This document shows, one piece after another, positions 6,625-15,089 of a stretch of DNA of 64,000 nt; the first letter of the stretch is position 1; every line of letters starts with the position of its first letter. The notes beneath the pieces were generated by a model. The model made no database searches. It was not told the DNA's origin and was given only the letters and a program-made list of their open reading frames with translations. A program made the translations under genes and the position numbers. Source of the stretch: Alphaproteobacteria bacterium (GTDB lineage: Bacteria; Pseudomonadota; Alphaproteobacteria; CAAGCB01; CAG-977); NCBI GenBank assembly GCA_017616015.1, contig JAFZYY010000024.1, positions 1 through 64,000 on the forward strand, written 5' to 3'.

Positions 6625-8862
6625 ATGAACAAGTATCTTTCAGAAAATCAGGAATTGATGCAAGAGTGGGATTGGGAGGCTAATGCCGATTTAGATCCCG
6701 CAAAAATAACGTACGGAAGTGAAAAAAAGGTATGGTGGAAATGCCCTAAATGTCTTGGAAAATGGCAGGCAGCCGTATGTGATCGGACAAGAAAAGATAA
6801 GACAGGGTGTCCATATTGTGCCGGTAGAAAAGTTCTTCCCGGGTTTAATGATTTAGCGACAATAAATCCCCGTTTGGCAACAGAATGGCATCCGGCGAAA
6901 AATGGTGATCTGAAGGCAACGGATGTTACTGTGGGTAGTCATAGGAAAGTATGGTGGAAATGTTCATGTGGCTATGAATGGGAAACACCAATAGCAGATA
7001 GAGCATGGAATCATAATGGGTGTCCTGCCTGCTCAAATAAGGTTTGTATTCCCGGAAGGAATGATTTGGCGACAACTAATCCAAATTTAGCGGATGAATG
7101 GCATAAGACAAAAAATGGCGATTTAAAGCCAACAGATGTTGTTGCAGGCAGTGGCAAAAAAGTATGGTGGAAATGTTCTAGATGCGAATATGAATGGAAA
7201 ACAGTAGTGGTATCCAGAGGAGTGTATCATCACGGTTGTCCTAAATGCTCAAAAATCCAAGGAGTGAAAACACTTACAAAATTTCATGTTAAACGGAAAG
7301 GTTCTCTTGCTGAAAATATGCCAGAATTGGCAAAAGAATGGCACCCAACGAAAAACGGTGATTTAACGCCTGATGATATAACAGCAAGTAGCAATAAAAA
7401 AGTATGGTGGAAGTGTCCACTTGGACATGAATATCAAGCCAGTATTGCCAATAGAAGGCGTACAAATTGTCCGATTTGTAATTTAAGAAAAGCGACATCA
7501 TTTCCGGAACAGGCTCTTTTCTATTATATAAAAAAGTTTTGGCCGGATTCGCTGAATAAATATAAAGATTATTTTAAGCGTGGTATGGAATTCGATATTT
7601 ATATTCCGGAACTGAAAACCGCCATTGAATATGACGGGATACAATGGCATAAAACAATTTCTCAACATATAAAAGAAATTAAAAAATACGAATTCTGCAA
7701 AAAGCATAAAATTCATCTGATTCGCGTTAAAGAACACAGAGAAGGCTCTTGGAATAACACAGCGGACGAAATTTATTATATTCCTGTAATGGATAAAAGA
7801 AATTTTCACGCGTTAGAAAAAGTGATATATCGTCTCTTGACTTCAATGGGAGGTCTGCTTCCTTCCCGTGAAAAAATCAATATAGAAAAAGATAAAAACG
7901 AAATACTGCAATATCTTTCAAAAATGGATAATTCCCTTGCGGATATACGACCTGATGTGGCCGCAAAATGGAACTATGAAAAAAATGGCAATTTAACACC
8001 GAATATGTTCACAGTAAGTTCAAATGAAATCGTTTGGTGGAAATGCCCAGATTGCGGAAAGGAATGGAAAACAAGTATAGCCACAATGACGGTAGAAGTT
8101 TATGGTTGCCCCGAATGTTCAAAAAATAAAAAGGGAAAAACAATTACAAAATTTCATGTTGAACAGAAGGGCTCTCTTGCTGAAAAAGAGCCAGAATTAG
8201 CAAAAGAATGGCACCCAACGAAAAATGGTGATCTGACACCCGCAGACGTTACTGCAGGCAGTGCCAAAAAAGTTTGGTGGTTATGTTTAAAATGTAGTCA
8301 TGAATGGCAAACAACAGTAGAAGCCAGAGGATTGAAGCATCAGGGTTGTCCTGTTTGTTCAAATCGGGCTTGTGTTTCCGGAAAAAACGATTTGATGACG
8401 ACTGATCCTGAATTAGCAAAAGAGTGGCATCCGACAAAAAACGGTAATTTAAAATCGACGGATGTTGTTGCAGGCAGCGGGAGAAAAGTTTGGTGGTTAT
8501 GTCCGAACTGTGGTTATGAATGGCAGGCGGTAGTAGTAGCCAGAGGGGTATATCATCGCGGTTGCCCTGAATGTTCAAAAATTCAAAAAGGAAAAGCAAT
8601 TACAAAACGGCTTGTTCAACAGCAAGGCTCGCTTGCTGAAAAAATGCCCGAATTGGCACCAGAATGGCACCCGACAAAGAACGGAGATTTAACACCTTAT
8701 GATATAACGGTGGGAAGTCATCAGAAGGTTTGGTGGAAGTGTTTGAAATGCGGTTATGAATGGCAAGCCGTTGTTCGGGAAAGGGTAAAAGGATTCTGTA
8801 AATGTCCGCATTGTTCTAAAAAAGGAAAAACAGGACAGTTGAATTTTGATTTTATGAAATAA
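6625..8862 (+). CDS. Eight-repeat zinc-ribbon protein with central PD-(D/E)XK nuclease-like domain
   Basis: A 745-residue mosaic. Eight roughly 70-residue units start near residues 4, 78, 149, 229, 438, 518, 590 and 670. Each has a variant of L-A-x-E-W-H-P-T-K-N-G-D-L, then KVWWKC, a CxxC (or CPLGH in unit 4) and a second CPxC, so each should bind one zinc ion; this matches the DUF4379-type zinc-ribbon repeat. Between units 4 and 5 (about 290-435) is a nuclease-like core: MEFDIYIPELKTAIEYDGIQWH supplies the acidic D and E residues of a PD-(D/E)XK or Vsr-like site, then KIHLIRVKE. Repeats probably grip DNA or RNA on both sides of the core. A bidirectional terminator follows. Biological role unknown. 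Confidence 0.85.
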   Translation: MNKYLSENQELMQEWDWEANADLDPAKITYGSEKKVWWKCPKCLGKWQAAVCDRTRKDKTGCPYCAGRKVLPGFNDLATINPRLATEWHPAKNGDLKATDVTVGSHRKVWWKCSCGYEWETPIADRAWNHNGCPACSNKVCIPGRNDLATTNPNLADEWHKTKNGDLKPTDVVAGSGKKVWWKCSRCEYEWKTVVVSRGVYHHGCPKCSKIQGVKTLTKFHVKRKGSLAENMPELAKEWHPTKNGDLTPDDITASSNKKVWWKCPLGHEYQASIANRRRTNCPICNLRKATSFPEQALFYYIKKFWPDSLNKYKDYFKRGMEFDIYIPELKTAIEYDGIQWHKTISQHIKEIKKYEFCKKHKIHLIRVKEHREGSWNNTADEIYYIPVMDKRNFHALEKVIYRLLTSMGGLLPSREKINIEKDKNEILQYLSKMDNSLADIRPDVAAKWNYEKNGNLTPNMFTVSSNEIVWWKCPDCGKEWKTSIATMTVEVYGCPECSKNKKGKTITKFHVEQKGSLAEKEPELAKEWHPTKNGDLTPADVTAGSAKKVWWLCLKCSHEWQTTVEARGLKHQGCPVCSNRACVSGKNDLMTTDPELAKEWHPTKNGNLKSTDVVAGSGRKVWWLCPNCGYEWQAVVVARGVYHRGCPECSKIQKGKAITKRLVQQQGSLAEKMPELAPEWHPTKNGDLTPYDITVGSHQKVWWKCLKCGYEWQAVVRERVKGFCKCPHCSKKGKTGQLNFDFMK

Positions 8863-8895
8863 AAAAGGCCGTCGGGAAAATTCTCGGCGGCCTTT
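8861..8895. terminator. Bidirectional terminator
   Basis: Stem GGCCG (8867-8871) / CGGCC (8888-8892), extended to about 10 bp with G-U pairs, flanked by AAAAAA (8861-8866) and TTT. It serves the converging zinc-ribbon gene and, with the stronger U-tract on the minus strand, the Hsp20 operon. Confidence 0.75.
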
Positions 8896-8900
8896 CGGTC

Positions 8901-9380
8901 TTATCCCTTGATCGGGATAGTTTTTACGGGATCTTTTTTGATTTCTGTTTTCGGAATCATTACGGTTAAAACACCGTTTTTAAATTCCGCCTCGATTTTG
9001 GATTCGTCGATGTTTTCCGGCAGACGAACCGAACGGCTGAAAGAACCGGAGGAAATTTCTTTCATATAATAATCCTTGCTCTTTTCCTCCGTTTCCTGTT
9101 TGCGCTTTCCGCTGACCGTCAGAATGCCGTTTTCGCAGGTCAGCGTCACTTCGTCCTTTTCCATGCCGGGCAATTCGGCTTTGACTTCGATTTTGTCCTT
9201 TAAGTCCGCAACGTCCATTTTCGGTCCCGCGAACTGCGGCATTTCAAACGGACGGGGATCAAACATCATCGCGTCGAAAAACGAATTGAACGGATCTCTG
9301 ATCCGGACGCTTTGCGCGTCAGCGGGCGCTGCCGTCATCAGAACGGCAACGACCGGCAAAGATAACAGAAACTTTTTCAT
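8901..9380 (-). CDS. Hsp20/alpha-crystallin protein with signal peptide (probably periplasmic)
   Basis: A 159-residue small heat-shock protein. The alpha-crystallin domain spans about 50-150 (KMDVADLKDKIEVKAELPGM, ENGILTVSGKRK, FKNGVLTVMIPK). Unusually it begins MKKFLLSLPVVAVLMTAAP followed by ADAQ, a clean Sec signal peptide with an A-x-A cleavage site, so the mature chaperone should be periplasmic. The start at 9380 is chosen for that reason, though the ribosome site is weak. It is the second gene of an operon, 13 bp after a cytosolic-type paralogue with no signal peptide, and should share its sigma-32 promoter. Confidence 0.88.
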   Translation of the reverse strand: MKKFLLSLPVVAVLMTAAPADAQSVRIRDPFNSFFDAMMFDPRPFEMPQFAGPKMDVADLKDKIEVKAELPGMEKDEVTLTCENGILTVSGKRKQETEEKSKDYYMKEISSGSFSRSVRLPENIDESKIEAEFKNGVLTVMIPKTEIKKDPVKTIPIKG

Positions 9381-9393
9381 TGTTTTTTCTTCT

Positions 9394-9855
9394 TTAGTGC
9401 GTAATCGCGATTTTTTTCGTTTTGGCAACCGTCGGTTCTTTTTTGGGAACGTCGATCATTAAAACGCCTTTGTTGAATTTCGCGACGATCTTGTCATCGG
9501 CGATATTTTCAGGCATGCGGAGCGATCGGCTGAAAGTGCCGTAAGAACATTCTTTCAGATAATATCCTTTGTCGTCGCTTTCCGCTTCTGTTTTCTTTTC
9601 GCCGCTGATTGTCAGGACACCGTCTTCCATCGACAGGTTGATGTCTTTTTCGTCAATTCCCGGCAATTCCGCTTTGATTTCGTATTTATCCTTCATTTCC
9701 GCGACGTCCAGCTTCGGAGACAAATTTCTTCTGATTTCCGTTCCTTCAAACGGCACCATGAAAGCGTCAAACAGGCGGTTTATATCAGACTGCAATCCCC
9801 AAACGTCCGTTGTGCGCGGTTCGCTGTCATTTTTTCTTATAACCATATGAGACAT
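9394..9855 (-). CDS. Cytosolic Hsp20-family small heat-shock protein
   Basis: A 153-residue holdase chaperone that binds unfolding proteins. The alpha-crystallin domain is at about 48-140 (LDVAEMKDKYEIKAELPGID, MEDGVLTISGEKK, FNKGVLMIDVPKKE). The start at 9855 is supported by AAGGAGA 8 nt upstream; a longer frame to 9915 runs back into the promoter region. A match to the alphaproteobacterial RpoH promoter lies 58-86 bp upstream, so heat induction is expected. It is followed by a paralogue carrying a signal peptide. Confidence 0.92.
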   Translation of the reverse strand: MSHMVIRKNDSEPRTTDVWGLQSDINRLFDAFMVPFEGTEIRRNLSPKLDVAEMKDKYEIKAELPGIDEKDINLSMEDGVLTISGEKKTEAESDDKGYYLKECSYGTFSRSLRMPENIADDKIVAKFNKGVLMIDVPKKEPTVAKTKKIAITH

Positions 9856-9912
9856 AATCTTTCTCCTTTTCACAATACCATGCCAAATCTTTCTTTCTTG
9901 GCTTCTGATGTT

Positions 9913-9941
9913 CAAATAGGGCGCATTTTCCGAAGCGCAAG
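9913..9941 (-). promoter_or_regulatory. Sigma-32 (RpoH) promoter of the Hsp20 operon
   Basis: On the minus strand: CTTG (9941-9938), 17 bp, then CCTATTTG (9920-9913), matching the alphaproteobacterial RpoH consensus CTTG-N17/18-CYTATNT. It lies correctly upstream of two Hsp20 genes, and rpoH itself is at 22.9-23.8 kb. Confidence 0.8.
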
Positions 9942-10016
9942 TGGAAAAAAAATATATTTTAGGAGATATTGATTCCGAAAACGGCAGAACTTATGTCAAT
10001 AATGATCGTGTTTTTT

Positions 10017-10463
10017 TCAAGAGCGCTTTTTGATAAACCGCGCCGGATTTCCAGCCCAAATCTCGTTTTCGGGGACATCGCGGGTAACGACGGAGCCGCA
10101 ACCGATTACGGCGTTTTTGCCGATGTGGATTTTACCGACCAGCACGGAATTCGCATAGATGGTGACGTTGTCTTCCAGTGTCGGAACATCGGCGGAACTT
10201 TCGTCCGATTTACCGCCGATCGTAACGTTTTGATAAATGCGGCAGTTATGGCCGATTGTCGCTTTGTCGGAAATGACAATTCCCAGAGGGTGGACAAACT
10301 GCACGTTCTTTTCCCGAATAAGCTTTTTTGCAAAATCCAAAGAAATGTTGCAGTTACGTTTAATGCCTTTAAGCTTGTTGCTCCAATAAGAAAAGACTTT
10401 AACGCCTAAAATGTAAATTTCTTTTCTTCCGTTCGGAAATCTTCGTTTTTCTATCAACTTCAT
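10017..10463 (-). CDS. Hexapeptide-repeat acyltransferase (serine acetyltransferase-like)
   Basis: A 148-residue left-handed beta-helix acyltransferase. Hexapeptide repeats run from about residue 55 to the end (IGHNCRIYQNVTIGG, DNVTIYANSVLVGKIHIGKN, AVIGCGSVVTRDVPENEIWAG), with the HPLGIVISDKATIG entry typical of CysE and sugar acetyltransferases. It lacks the long N-terminal domain of true CysE, so a sugar or surface-polysaccharide O-acetyltransferase is as likely. The ATG at 10463 is chosen; a TTG at 10535 would extend it. Neighbouring genes give no substrate. Confidence 0.8.
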   Translation of the reverse strand: MKLIEKRRFPNGRKEIYILGVKVFSYWSNKLKGIKRNCNISLDFAKKLIREKNVQFVHPLGIVISDKATIGHNCRIYQNVTIGGKSDESSADVPTLEDNVTIYANSVLVGKIHIGKNAVIGCGSVVTRDVPENEIWAGNPARFIKKRS

Positions 10464-10621
10464 GGGAATGCTCTCGGACTGAAATGTTTCTTCAAAGTAT
10501 CGTGTTTTAAAACGTCCCTGTAAAGCGTTTTTCAAAGCCTCGTTCTTTTTGTTGGATTTTCAATATGTTTTCAATGTATAAACTGTATTTGTCGACGCTT
10601 TTGAAGAAAGGATATTTGAAA

Positions 10622-11587
10622 ATGGAAAGAGATTGCCTGCATTGCACCAATACCAGAAAAGTCGCCGTCATCGGTTGCGGTTTTGTCGGAGCGGCCTGCT
10701 CGTTCAGTCTGATGCAGTCGGGGCTGTTTTCGGAAATGGTGCTGATAGATTCCGATCCCGCCAAAGCGGAAGGGGAAGCTCTCGACATCAGTCACGGCGT
10801 TCCGTTCGCCAAGCCGATCAGAATTTACGCCGGCGGCTACGACGATATAAAAAACGCGTCTCTGATCATTATTACGGCGGGCGCTAACCAAAAGCCGGGG
10901 GAAACCCGTCTGGATCTGGTCAAGAAAAACATTTCTATTTTCAAGGCGATCCTTCCCGAAATCAAAAAAAGGAACTTTAGGGGCATTTTATTAATCGTCG
11001 CAAATCCGGTCGACATCTTGACGACCGTTGCGCAAAAACTGTCGGGATTGCCGGAAAACCGCGTGTTCGGGTCGGGAACGGTGTTGGATACGGCACGGCT
11101 GAAATCGGAGCTTGGCGCGCATTTAAATGTTGATCCGCGAAGTGTTCACGCTTTCATTATCGGCGAACACGGAGATTCCGAAATCGCGGCGTGGTCTTCG
11201 GCAAACGTGTCCGGCATTCCTTTGCACAAATTCTGTGAAATGCGCGGTCATACCAATCACGACAAAGCAATTCAAAAAATCGCCGTCGACGTGAAAAACA
11301 GCGCTTATGAAAACATCAAACGCAAAAAAGCGACCTATTACGGCATAGCGATGTCGGTTAAAAGAATTTGCGAAGCGATCGTGCGCGACGAAAAATCCAT
11401 TCTGCCCGTTTCTTCGATGATGCACGGCGAATACGGGATAGAGGGAATATCTCTGAGCATGCCGGCGATCGTCGGTAAAGACGGCGTTGAAACGCTTGTG
11501 CCGTTGCAACTGAACGAAACGGAAAAAGCCGATCTTCAAAAATCGGCTGAGACGTTGCGGGACACGTTAAAGCAAAACGAAGTGTGA
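10622..11587 (+). CDS. ldh: L-lactate dehydrogenase
   Basis: A 321-residue NAD-dependent dehydrogenase of the lactate/malate family. N-terminal Rossmann motif GCGFVGAAC, then ITAGANQKPGETRLDLV with Gln at residue 90, the position that selects pyruvate (lactate dehydrogenase) over oxaloacetate (Arg in malate dehydrogenase). The catalytic IGEHGDSE and signature VFGSGTVLDTARLK are intact. It would regenerate NAD+ by reducing pyruvate in the cytosol, pointing to a fermentative habit. The ATG at 10622 has AAAGGA upstream. It abuts fliJ tail to tail with no gap. Confidence 0.94.
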   Translation: MERDCLHCTNTRKVAVIGCGFVGAACSFSLMQSGLFSEMVLIDSDPAKAEGEALDISHGVPFAKPIRIYAGGYDDIKNASLIIITAGANQKPGETRLDLVKKNISIFKAILPEIKKRNFRGILLIVANPVDILTTVAQKLSGLPENRVFGSGTVLDTARLKSELGAHLNVDPRSVHAFIIGEHGDSEIAAWSSANVSGIPLHKFCEMRGHTNHDKAIQKIAVDVKNSAYENIKRKKATYYGIAMSVKRICEAIVRDEKSILPVSSMMHGEYGIEGISLSMPAIVGKDGVETLVPLQLNETEKADLQKSAETLRDTLKQNEV

Positions 11588-12049
11588 TTACGACATTTTT
11601 TCTTCTTGTGCGCTTTCCTCTTTTTCCTGTTCCTGTCGGCGGCGATGAAGCGTCAGACCGATTTCGTCCAGCATGGCGTTTGTTTTGCGCTCCAATTCCG
11701 CCAATTCCCGTTTATCGCGGTTGTCCTGCGTGATTTCCAAAGTTTTTAATTCCTGATACGCTTCGATAATTTCATCGCGCATCAGCAGAATTTCCTGCCG
11801 GGTTTCCTCTATAGCTCTGTCGACGCGTTTGTTTTCTTCGATATGCCAGTCGACGTAAGCGCCGAATGTGATCGCTGCGACGGGGCTTGTGTTCGCGGCC
11901 TGCTCCTCTTCAATGAATCGCTTTGCCAACAGGATTTTACGGTTTTGCAGAGCTTGTTCGAACCGCAACAGATTGCCGAGCTTTCTTTGCTTTTCGTCCA
12001 GTTCGAATTTATGGACGCGGATAAGTGTTCTTAAATCTTTGCCGGCCAT
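11588..12049 (-). CDS. fliJ: Flagellar export chaperone FliJ
   Basis: A 153-residue, almost wholly helical coiled-coil protein with many charged residues, the size and composition of FliJ. In flagellar type III export FliJ sits in the FliI ATPase ring and links it to FlhA. It starts 10 bp after fliI, the usual fliI-fliJ arrangement. FliJ sequences diverge quickly, so context carries most of the identification. Confidence 0.85.
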   Translation of the reverse strand: MAGKDLRTLIRVHKFELDEKQRKLGNLLRFEQALQNRKILLAKRFIEEEQAANTSPVAAITFGAYVDWHIEENKRVDRAIEETRQEILLMRDEIIEAYQELKTLEITQDNRDKRELAELERKTNAMLDEIGLTLHRRRQEQEKEESAQEEKMS

Positions 12050-12059
12050 GCGCTACCTG

Positions 12060-13412
12060 TTATTTTTGCGGCTGTGCGCCGGCGGGCTTTTGCGCCAGAA
12101 TGTCTTTTAATTGCTGATAGCCGGTCGCAAAATCGAACTTTTCCTTTTTCTTCTGCGACAGGAATTCTTCCAGTTTGTCGTGATAGAAAATGGATTCGTC
12201 AACTTGTTCGTTCGAGCCGCGTTTATAAGCGCCCAAACGGATCAGCTCCTCCATGTCCTGATAAGTCGCCATCAAAGCTCTGGCGCGGTTGACCAAAGCG
12301 TTTTCTTCGTCATTATTGCACCCCGGCATCGTACGTGAAATGCTGCGAAGCAGGTTGATGGCGGGGTAGCGGTTGCGTTCGGCGATCGAGCGTTCCAGAA
12401 CGATATGACCGTCCAGAATACCGCGCACGGCGTCTGCGATCGGCTCGTTATGATCATCTCCGTCCACCAATACGGTGAACAGTCCCGTGATGGATCCCAG
12501 TCCGATCGGCCCCGGTCCTGCGCGCTCCAGCAATCGCGGCAGTTCGGCGAAAACGGTCGGCGTGTAGCCTTTTGTCGCGGGCGGTTCGCCGGCGGACAAA
12601 CTGATTTCGCGCTGTGCCATCGCAAAACGGGTGATACTATCCATCATGCACAGAACATTGTTCTTTAAGTTGCGGAAGTATTCGGCGACGGTCATTGCGA
12701 CATAGGCGGCCTGCCGGCGCATTAAAGGCGATTCATCGGAAGTCGCGACGACGACGACGCTGCGCTTCATGCCTTCTTCGCCCAGGTCGTCTTCGATGAA
12801 TTCGCGGGCTTCGCGGCCACGTTCGCCGATCAGTCCCAAAACGGTTACGTCAAGCTTTGTATGCCGCGCCATCATCGCCATCAAAGACGACTTGCCGACG
12901 CCGGAACCGGCGAAAATACCCATACGCTGACCTTTGCAGACCGTCAGAAAAGTGTTGATCGCGCGCACGCCCAAATCGGCTTTGCCGGCAACGCGTTCGC
13001 GGGAATGCGCGGGAGGAGGGGAGTTGTGAATCAGACAAGGAATTTTGCCTTTGATTAAAGGGCCTTTGCCGTCCACCGGTTCGCCCATCGCGTTGATGAC
13101 GCGTCCCAACCACGACACATCGGGAAACAGAACCGGACGCGAGTTGCTGACGTCGACCGGATTACCGGGGCCGACACCGTCCAGATTCATAAACGGCATG
13201 GCTAACACTTTACCGTTGTTGAAACCGACAACTTCGCAAACGACTTTTTTGCCGCCGCGCGCGCCGATGCGGCATCTGTCGCCGACGGATAAATCGGCGT
13301 GAATGCCGGAGATTTCGACCAACATGCCTTTGACCGCGGAAACGGAGCCGTAGCAACGGTATTCCGGCAGAGAATCTATTTCGTCAATCAGGTTTTTCAG
13401 GCGAGTGTCCAT
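12060..13412 (-). CDS. fliI: Flagellum-specific export ATPase FliI
   Basis: A 450-residue F1-beta-like ATPase that energises flagellar protein export at the base of the hook-basal body. Walker A GIFAGSGVGKSS near residue 170, then LGLIGERGREAREFIED, the Walker B strand VLCMMDSITRFAMAQRE, and the family signature EPPATKGYTPTVFAELPRL are all intact. It heads a two-gene unit with fliJ, set apart from the large flagellar cluster at 37-55 kb. The upstream 113 bp are AT-rich; I see no clear sigma-54 or CtrA site there. Confidence 0.95.
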   Translation of the reverse strand: MDTRLKNLIDEIDSLPEYRCYGSVSAVKGMLVEISGIHADLSVGDRCRIGARGGKKVVCEVVGFNNGKVLAMPFMNLDGVGPGNPVDVSNSRPVLFPDVSWLGRVINAMGEPVDGKGPLIKGKIPCLIHNSPPPAHSRERVAGKADLGVRAINTFLTVCKGQRMGIFAGSGVGKSSLMAMMARHTKLDVTVLGLIGERGREAREFIEDDLGEEGMKRSVVVVATSDESPLMRRQAAYVAMTVAEYFRNLKNNVLCMMDSITRFAMAQREISLSAGEPPATKGYTPTVFAELPRLLERAGPGPIGLGSITGLFTVLVDGDDHNEPIADAVRGILDGHIVLERSIAERNRYPAINLLRSISRTMPGCNNDEENALVNRARALMATYQDMEELIRLGAYKRGSNEQVDESIFYHDKLEEFLSQKKKEKFDFATGYQQLKDILAQKPAGAQPQK

Positions 13413-13525
13413 TCTTTAATTCCGACATTATATTTATAATATAATCATTCTTTGCGGTTTTGTCGCCCTTTTATCAAAAAAAATCGAAAAGTCGTCCGTT
13501 TTTGCGGAAAAAGGCCGGATTGTTT

Positions 13526-14269
13526 TTATATCCGCAATCCTTTTCTTTTCGCGATGAAAAAGTTGTTTTTCACGGACGGTTTGTCGTATTCCATTTCCCT
13601 GTTTGTCACAAGGTCGATGATTTCGCCGCCCGCTTCGTTCAGAATAACGTGTCCCGCGGCGGTATCCCATTCTTTCGTTCCGTTCAGCCGGGGATAAATG
13701 TCGATTTCGCCGGCCGCTATTTTGCATAATTTTATGGAGGAGCCGAATTTCTTGATGTTAGTGATGTTATGCTCTTTGAAAAAAGCCAGCGTTTGCTCGG
13801 TTGAATGAAAGCAGCTGTCGGTTCCGATCACTTCTTTTCGGCTTATGTTTTCGCAGCTGATTTTCGTACCGTTTTGAAAAGCGTCTTTGCCTTTTTCGGC
13901 ATAAAAGACGTCGCCGGAAACGGGAATGGCGACGACGCCGAGAACGGGAACGCGGTTTTCAACAAGAGCGATATTTACGGTAAACTGTCCGTTTCGCGCG
14001 ATAAAGTCTTTTGTGCCGTCCAGCGGGTCTACGAGCCAGAATTTTTCATAATGCGGCCGCGGTTTTTCAAAATCGAAAGTCTCCTCGGAAATAACAGGAA
14101 TATCCGAGAGCTTTGCAAGCCCTTCCTGTATGATTTTATTGCTCGCGATATCCGCCTGAGTTAAAGGGGAATCGTCCTCCTTGATGCTGACGGTGTACGT
14201 GTGCGCATCGTATATTTCAAGAATTTTTTCGCTTGCGGCTTTTGCCAGTTTTATTACTTCGTCCAGCAC
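13526..14269 (-). CDS. cysQ: 3'(2'),5'-bisphosphate nucleotidase CysQ
   Basis: A 247-residue inositol-monophosphatase-fold enzyme that hydrolyses PAP to AMP. Metal-binding motifs are complete: ISEE near residue 68, WLVDPLDGTKDF near 87, and KEWDTAAGHVIL near 205. A GTG start at 14269 is preferred because GGAG lies 8 nt upstream and the protein then opens with the usual VLDEVIKLAKAA helix; a longer frame would overlap the upstream methyltransferase. It is last in a run of genes that includes a CysC-like kinase, so it could clear PAP left when PAPS is consumed, although no sulfotransferase is in view. Confidence 0.88.
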   Translation of the reverse strand: MLDEVIKLAKAASEKILEIYDAHTYTVSIKEDDSPLTQADIASNKIIQEGLAKLSDIPVISEETFDFEKPRPHYEKFWLVDPLDGTKDFIARNGQFTVNIALVENRVPVLGVVAIPVSGDVFYAEKGKDAFQNGTKISCENISRKEVIGTDSCFHSTEQTLAFFKEHNITNIKKFGSSIKLCKIAAGEIDIYPRLNGTKEWDTAAGHVILNEAGGEIIDLVTNREMEYDKPSVKNNFFIAKRKGLRI

Positions 14270-14318
14270 CGGAAAATCTCCATGCAAAAAAGGCAACGCA
14301 ACATAAATCCCGATGTCG

Positions 14319-15089
14319 TTATTTTGCTTTTCGGACTGTCCAACTGCGCATTTTATAGGGAACGTCCAGCGCGTCAATATCGCTTAATTTCTGTTCAATT
14401 TTCTTCAGAATAAGTCCGAATTTTTCTTCGCCGGCTTGCGCTCTTACATCATTTACGGAACGCCATATTCCCATATATCTCTCTTTCGACATATGTTCCG
14501 TATAAGAGGTTTCTATAAATTTTACGTTTTTGAAATGCCCGGTAGAGACAAGCACTTCTTCCCAGTTTTTCGTATGAGAAGCATTGCCCGAGGACACTCT
14601 CTTTATGTCGGGAGCAACTTCGTAGATTATATTTTCTATTTCCGTATGCAATTTAGACGAGGCAATGTCTCTTGTATTCCACATGATGGAAAAATACCCG
14701 CCGTCTTTCAGTATGCGGCTGAATTCTGGCAGGGATTTGTTCGGATCCGTCCAATGGAAAGAAGACGCCATCGTCACCAAATTCACGCAATTATCGGGCA
14801 GTCCCGTTTCTTCTCCCGTTCCTTTAGACCAGATGATTTGCTGGAAATCTTTTGTGTACAGTATTCCTTCTTTCCGCATTTCGTCATTCGGTTCCACGGC
14901 GGATATTTTCAAGCACCCCATTTCAGCTAAAACTTTTGTCAGCTTTCCGGTGCCGGCGCCGACATCGGCAATGGCTATATCCGCGATATTGACGCCCATG
15001 TGTTCCATGATTTTTTCAATCAACACCGTGTCATACGCCGGACGGTTTATATAATTTTTTGCTAATGCAGAAAAATCCCCTAATTTCAT
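14319..15089 (-). CDS. Class I SAM-dependent methyltransferase
   Basis: A 256-residue UbiE/Methyltransf_11-type enzyme. SAM motif I is IADVGAGTGKLTKVLAEMG near residue 40, the acidic ribose-binding strand is SAVEPNDEMR, and the post-motif region has MASSFHWTD, common in small-molecule methyltransferases. Its start overlaps the stop of the CysC-like gene as ATGA (15086-15089) with GGAGAAG upstream, so the two are translationally coupled. The substrate is unknown; operon context suggests a glycan or phosphorylated precursor. Confidence 0.85.
   Translation of the reverse strand: MKLGDFSALAKNYINRPAYDTVLIEKIMEHMGVNIADIAIADVGAGTGKLTKVLAEMGCLKISAVEPNDEMRKEGILYTKDFQQIIWSKGTGEETGLPDNCVNLVTMASSFHWTDPNKSLPEFSRILKDGGYFSIMWNTRDIASSKLHTEIENIIYEVAPDIKRVSSGNASHTKNWEEVLVSTGHFKNVKFIETSYTEHMSKERYMGIWRSVNDVRAQAGEEKFGLILKKIEQKLSDIDALDVPYKMRSWTVRKAK

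Noticed and set aside
13413-13525. Terminator or flagellar promoter between fliI and cysQ
   Set aside because: Only short A/T-rich inverted repeats are present; no stem with a T-tract, CtrA box or sigma-54 element could be found.
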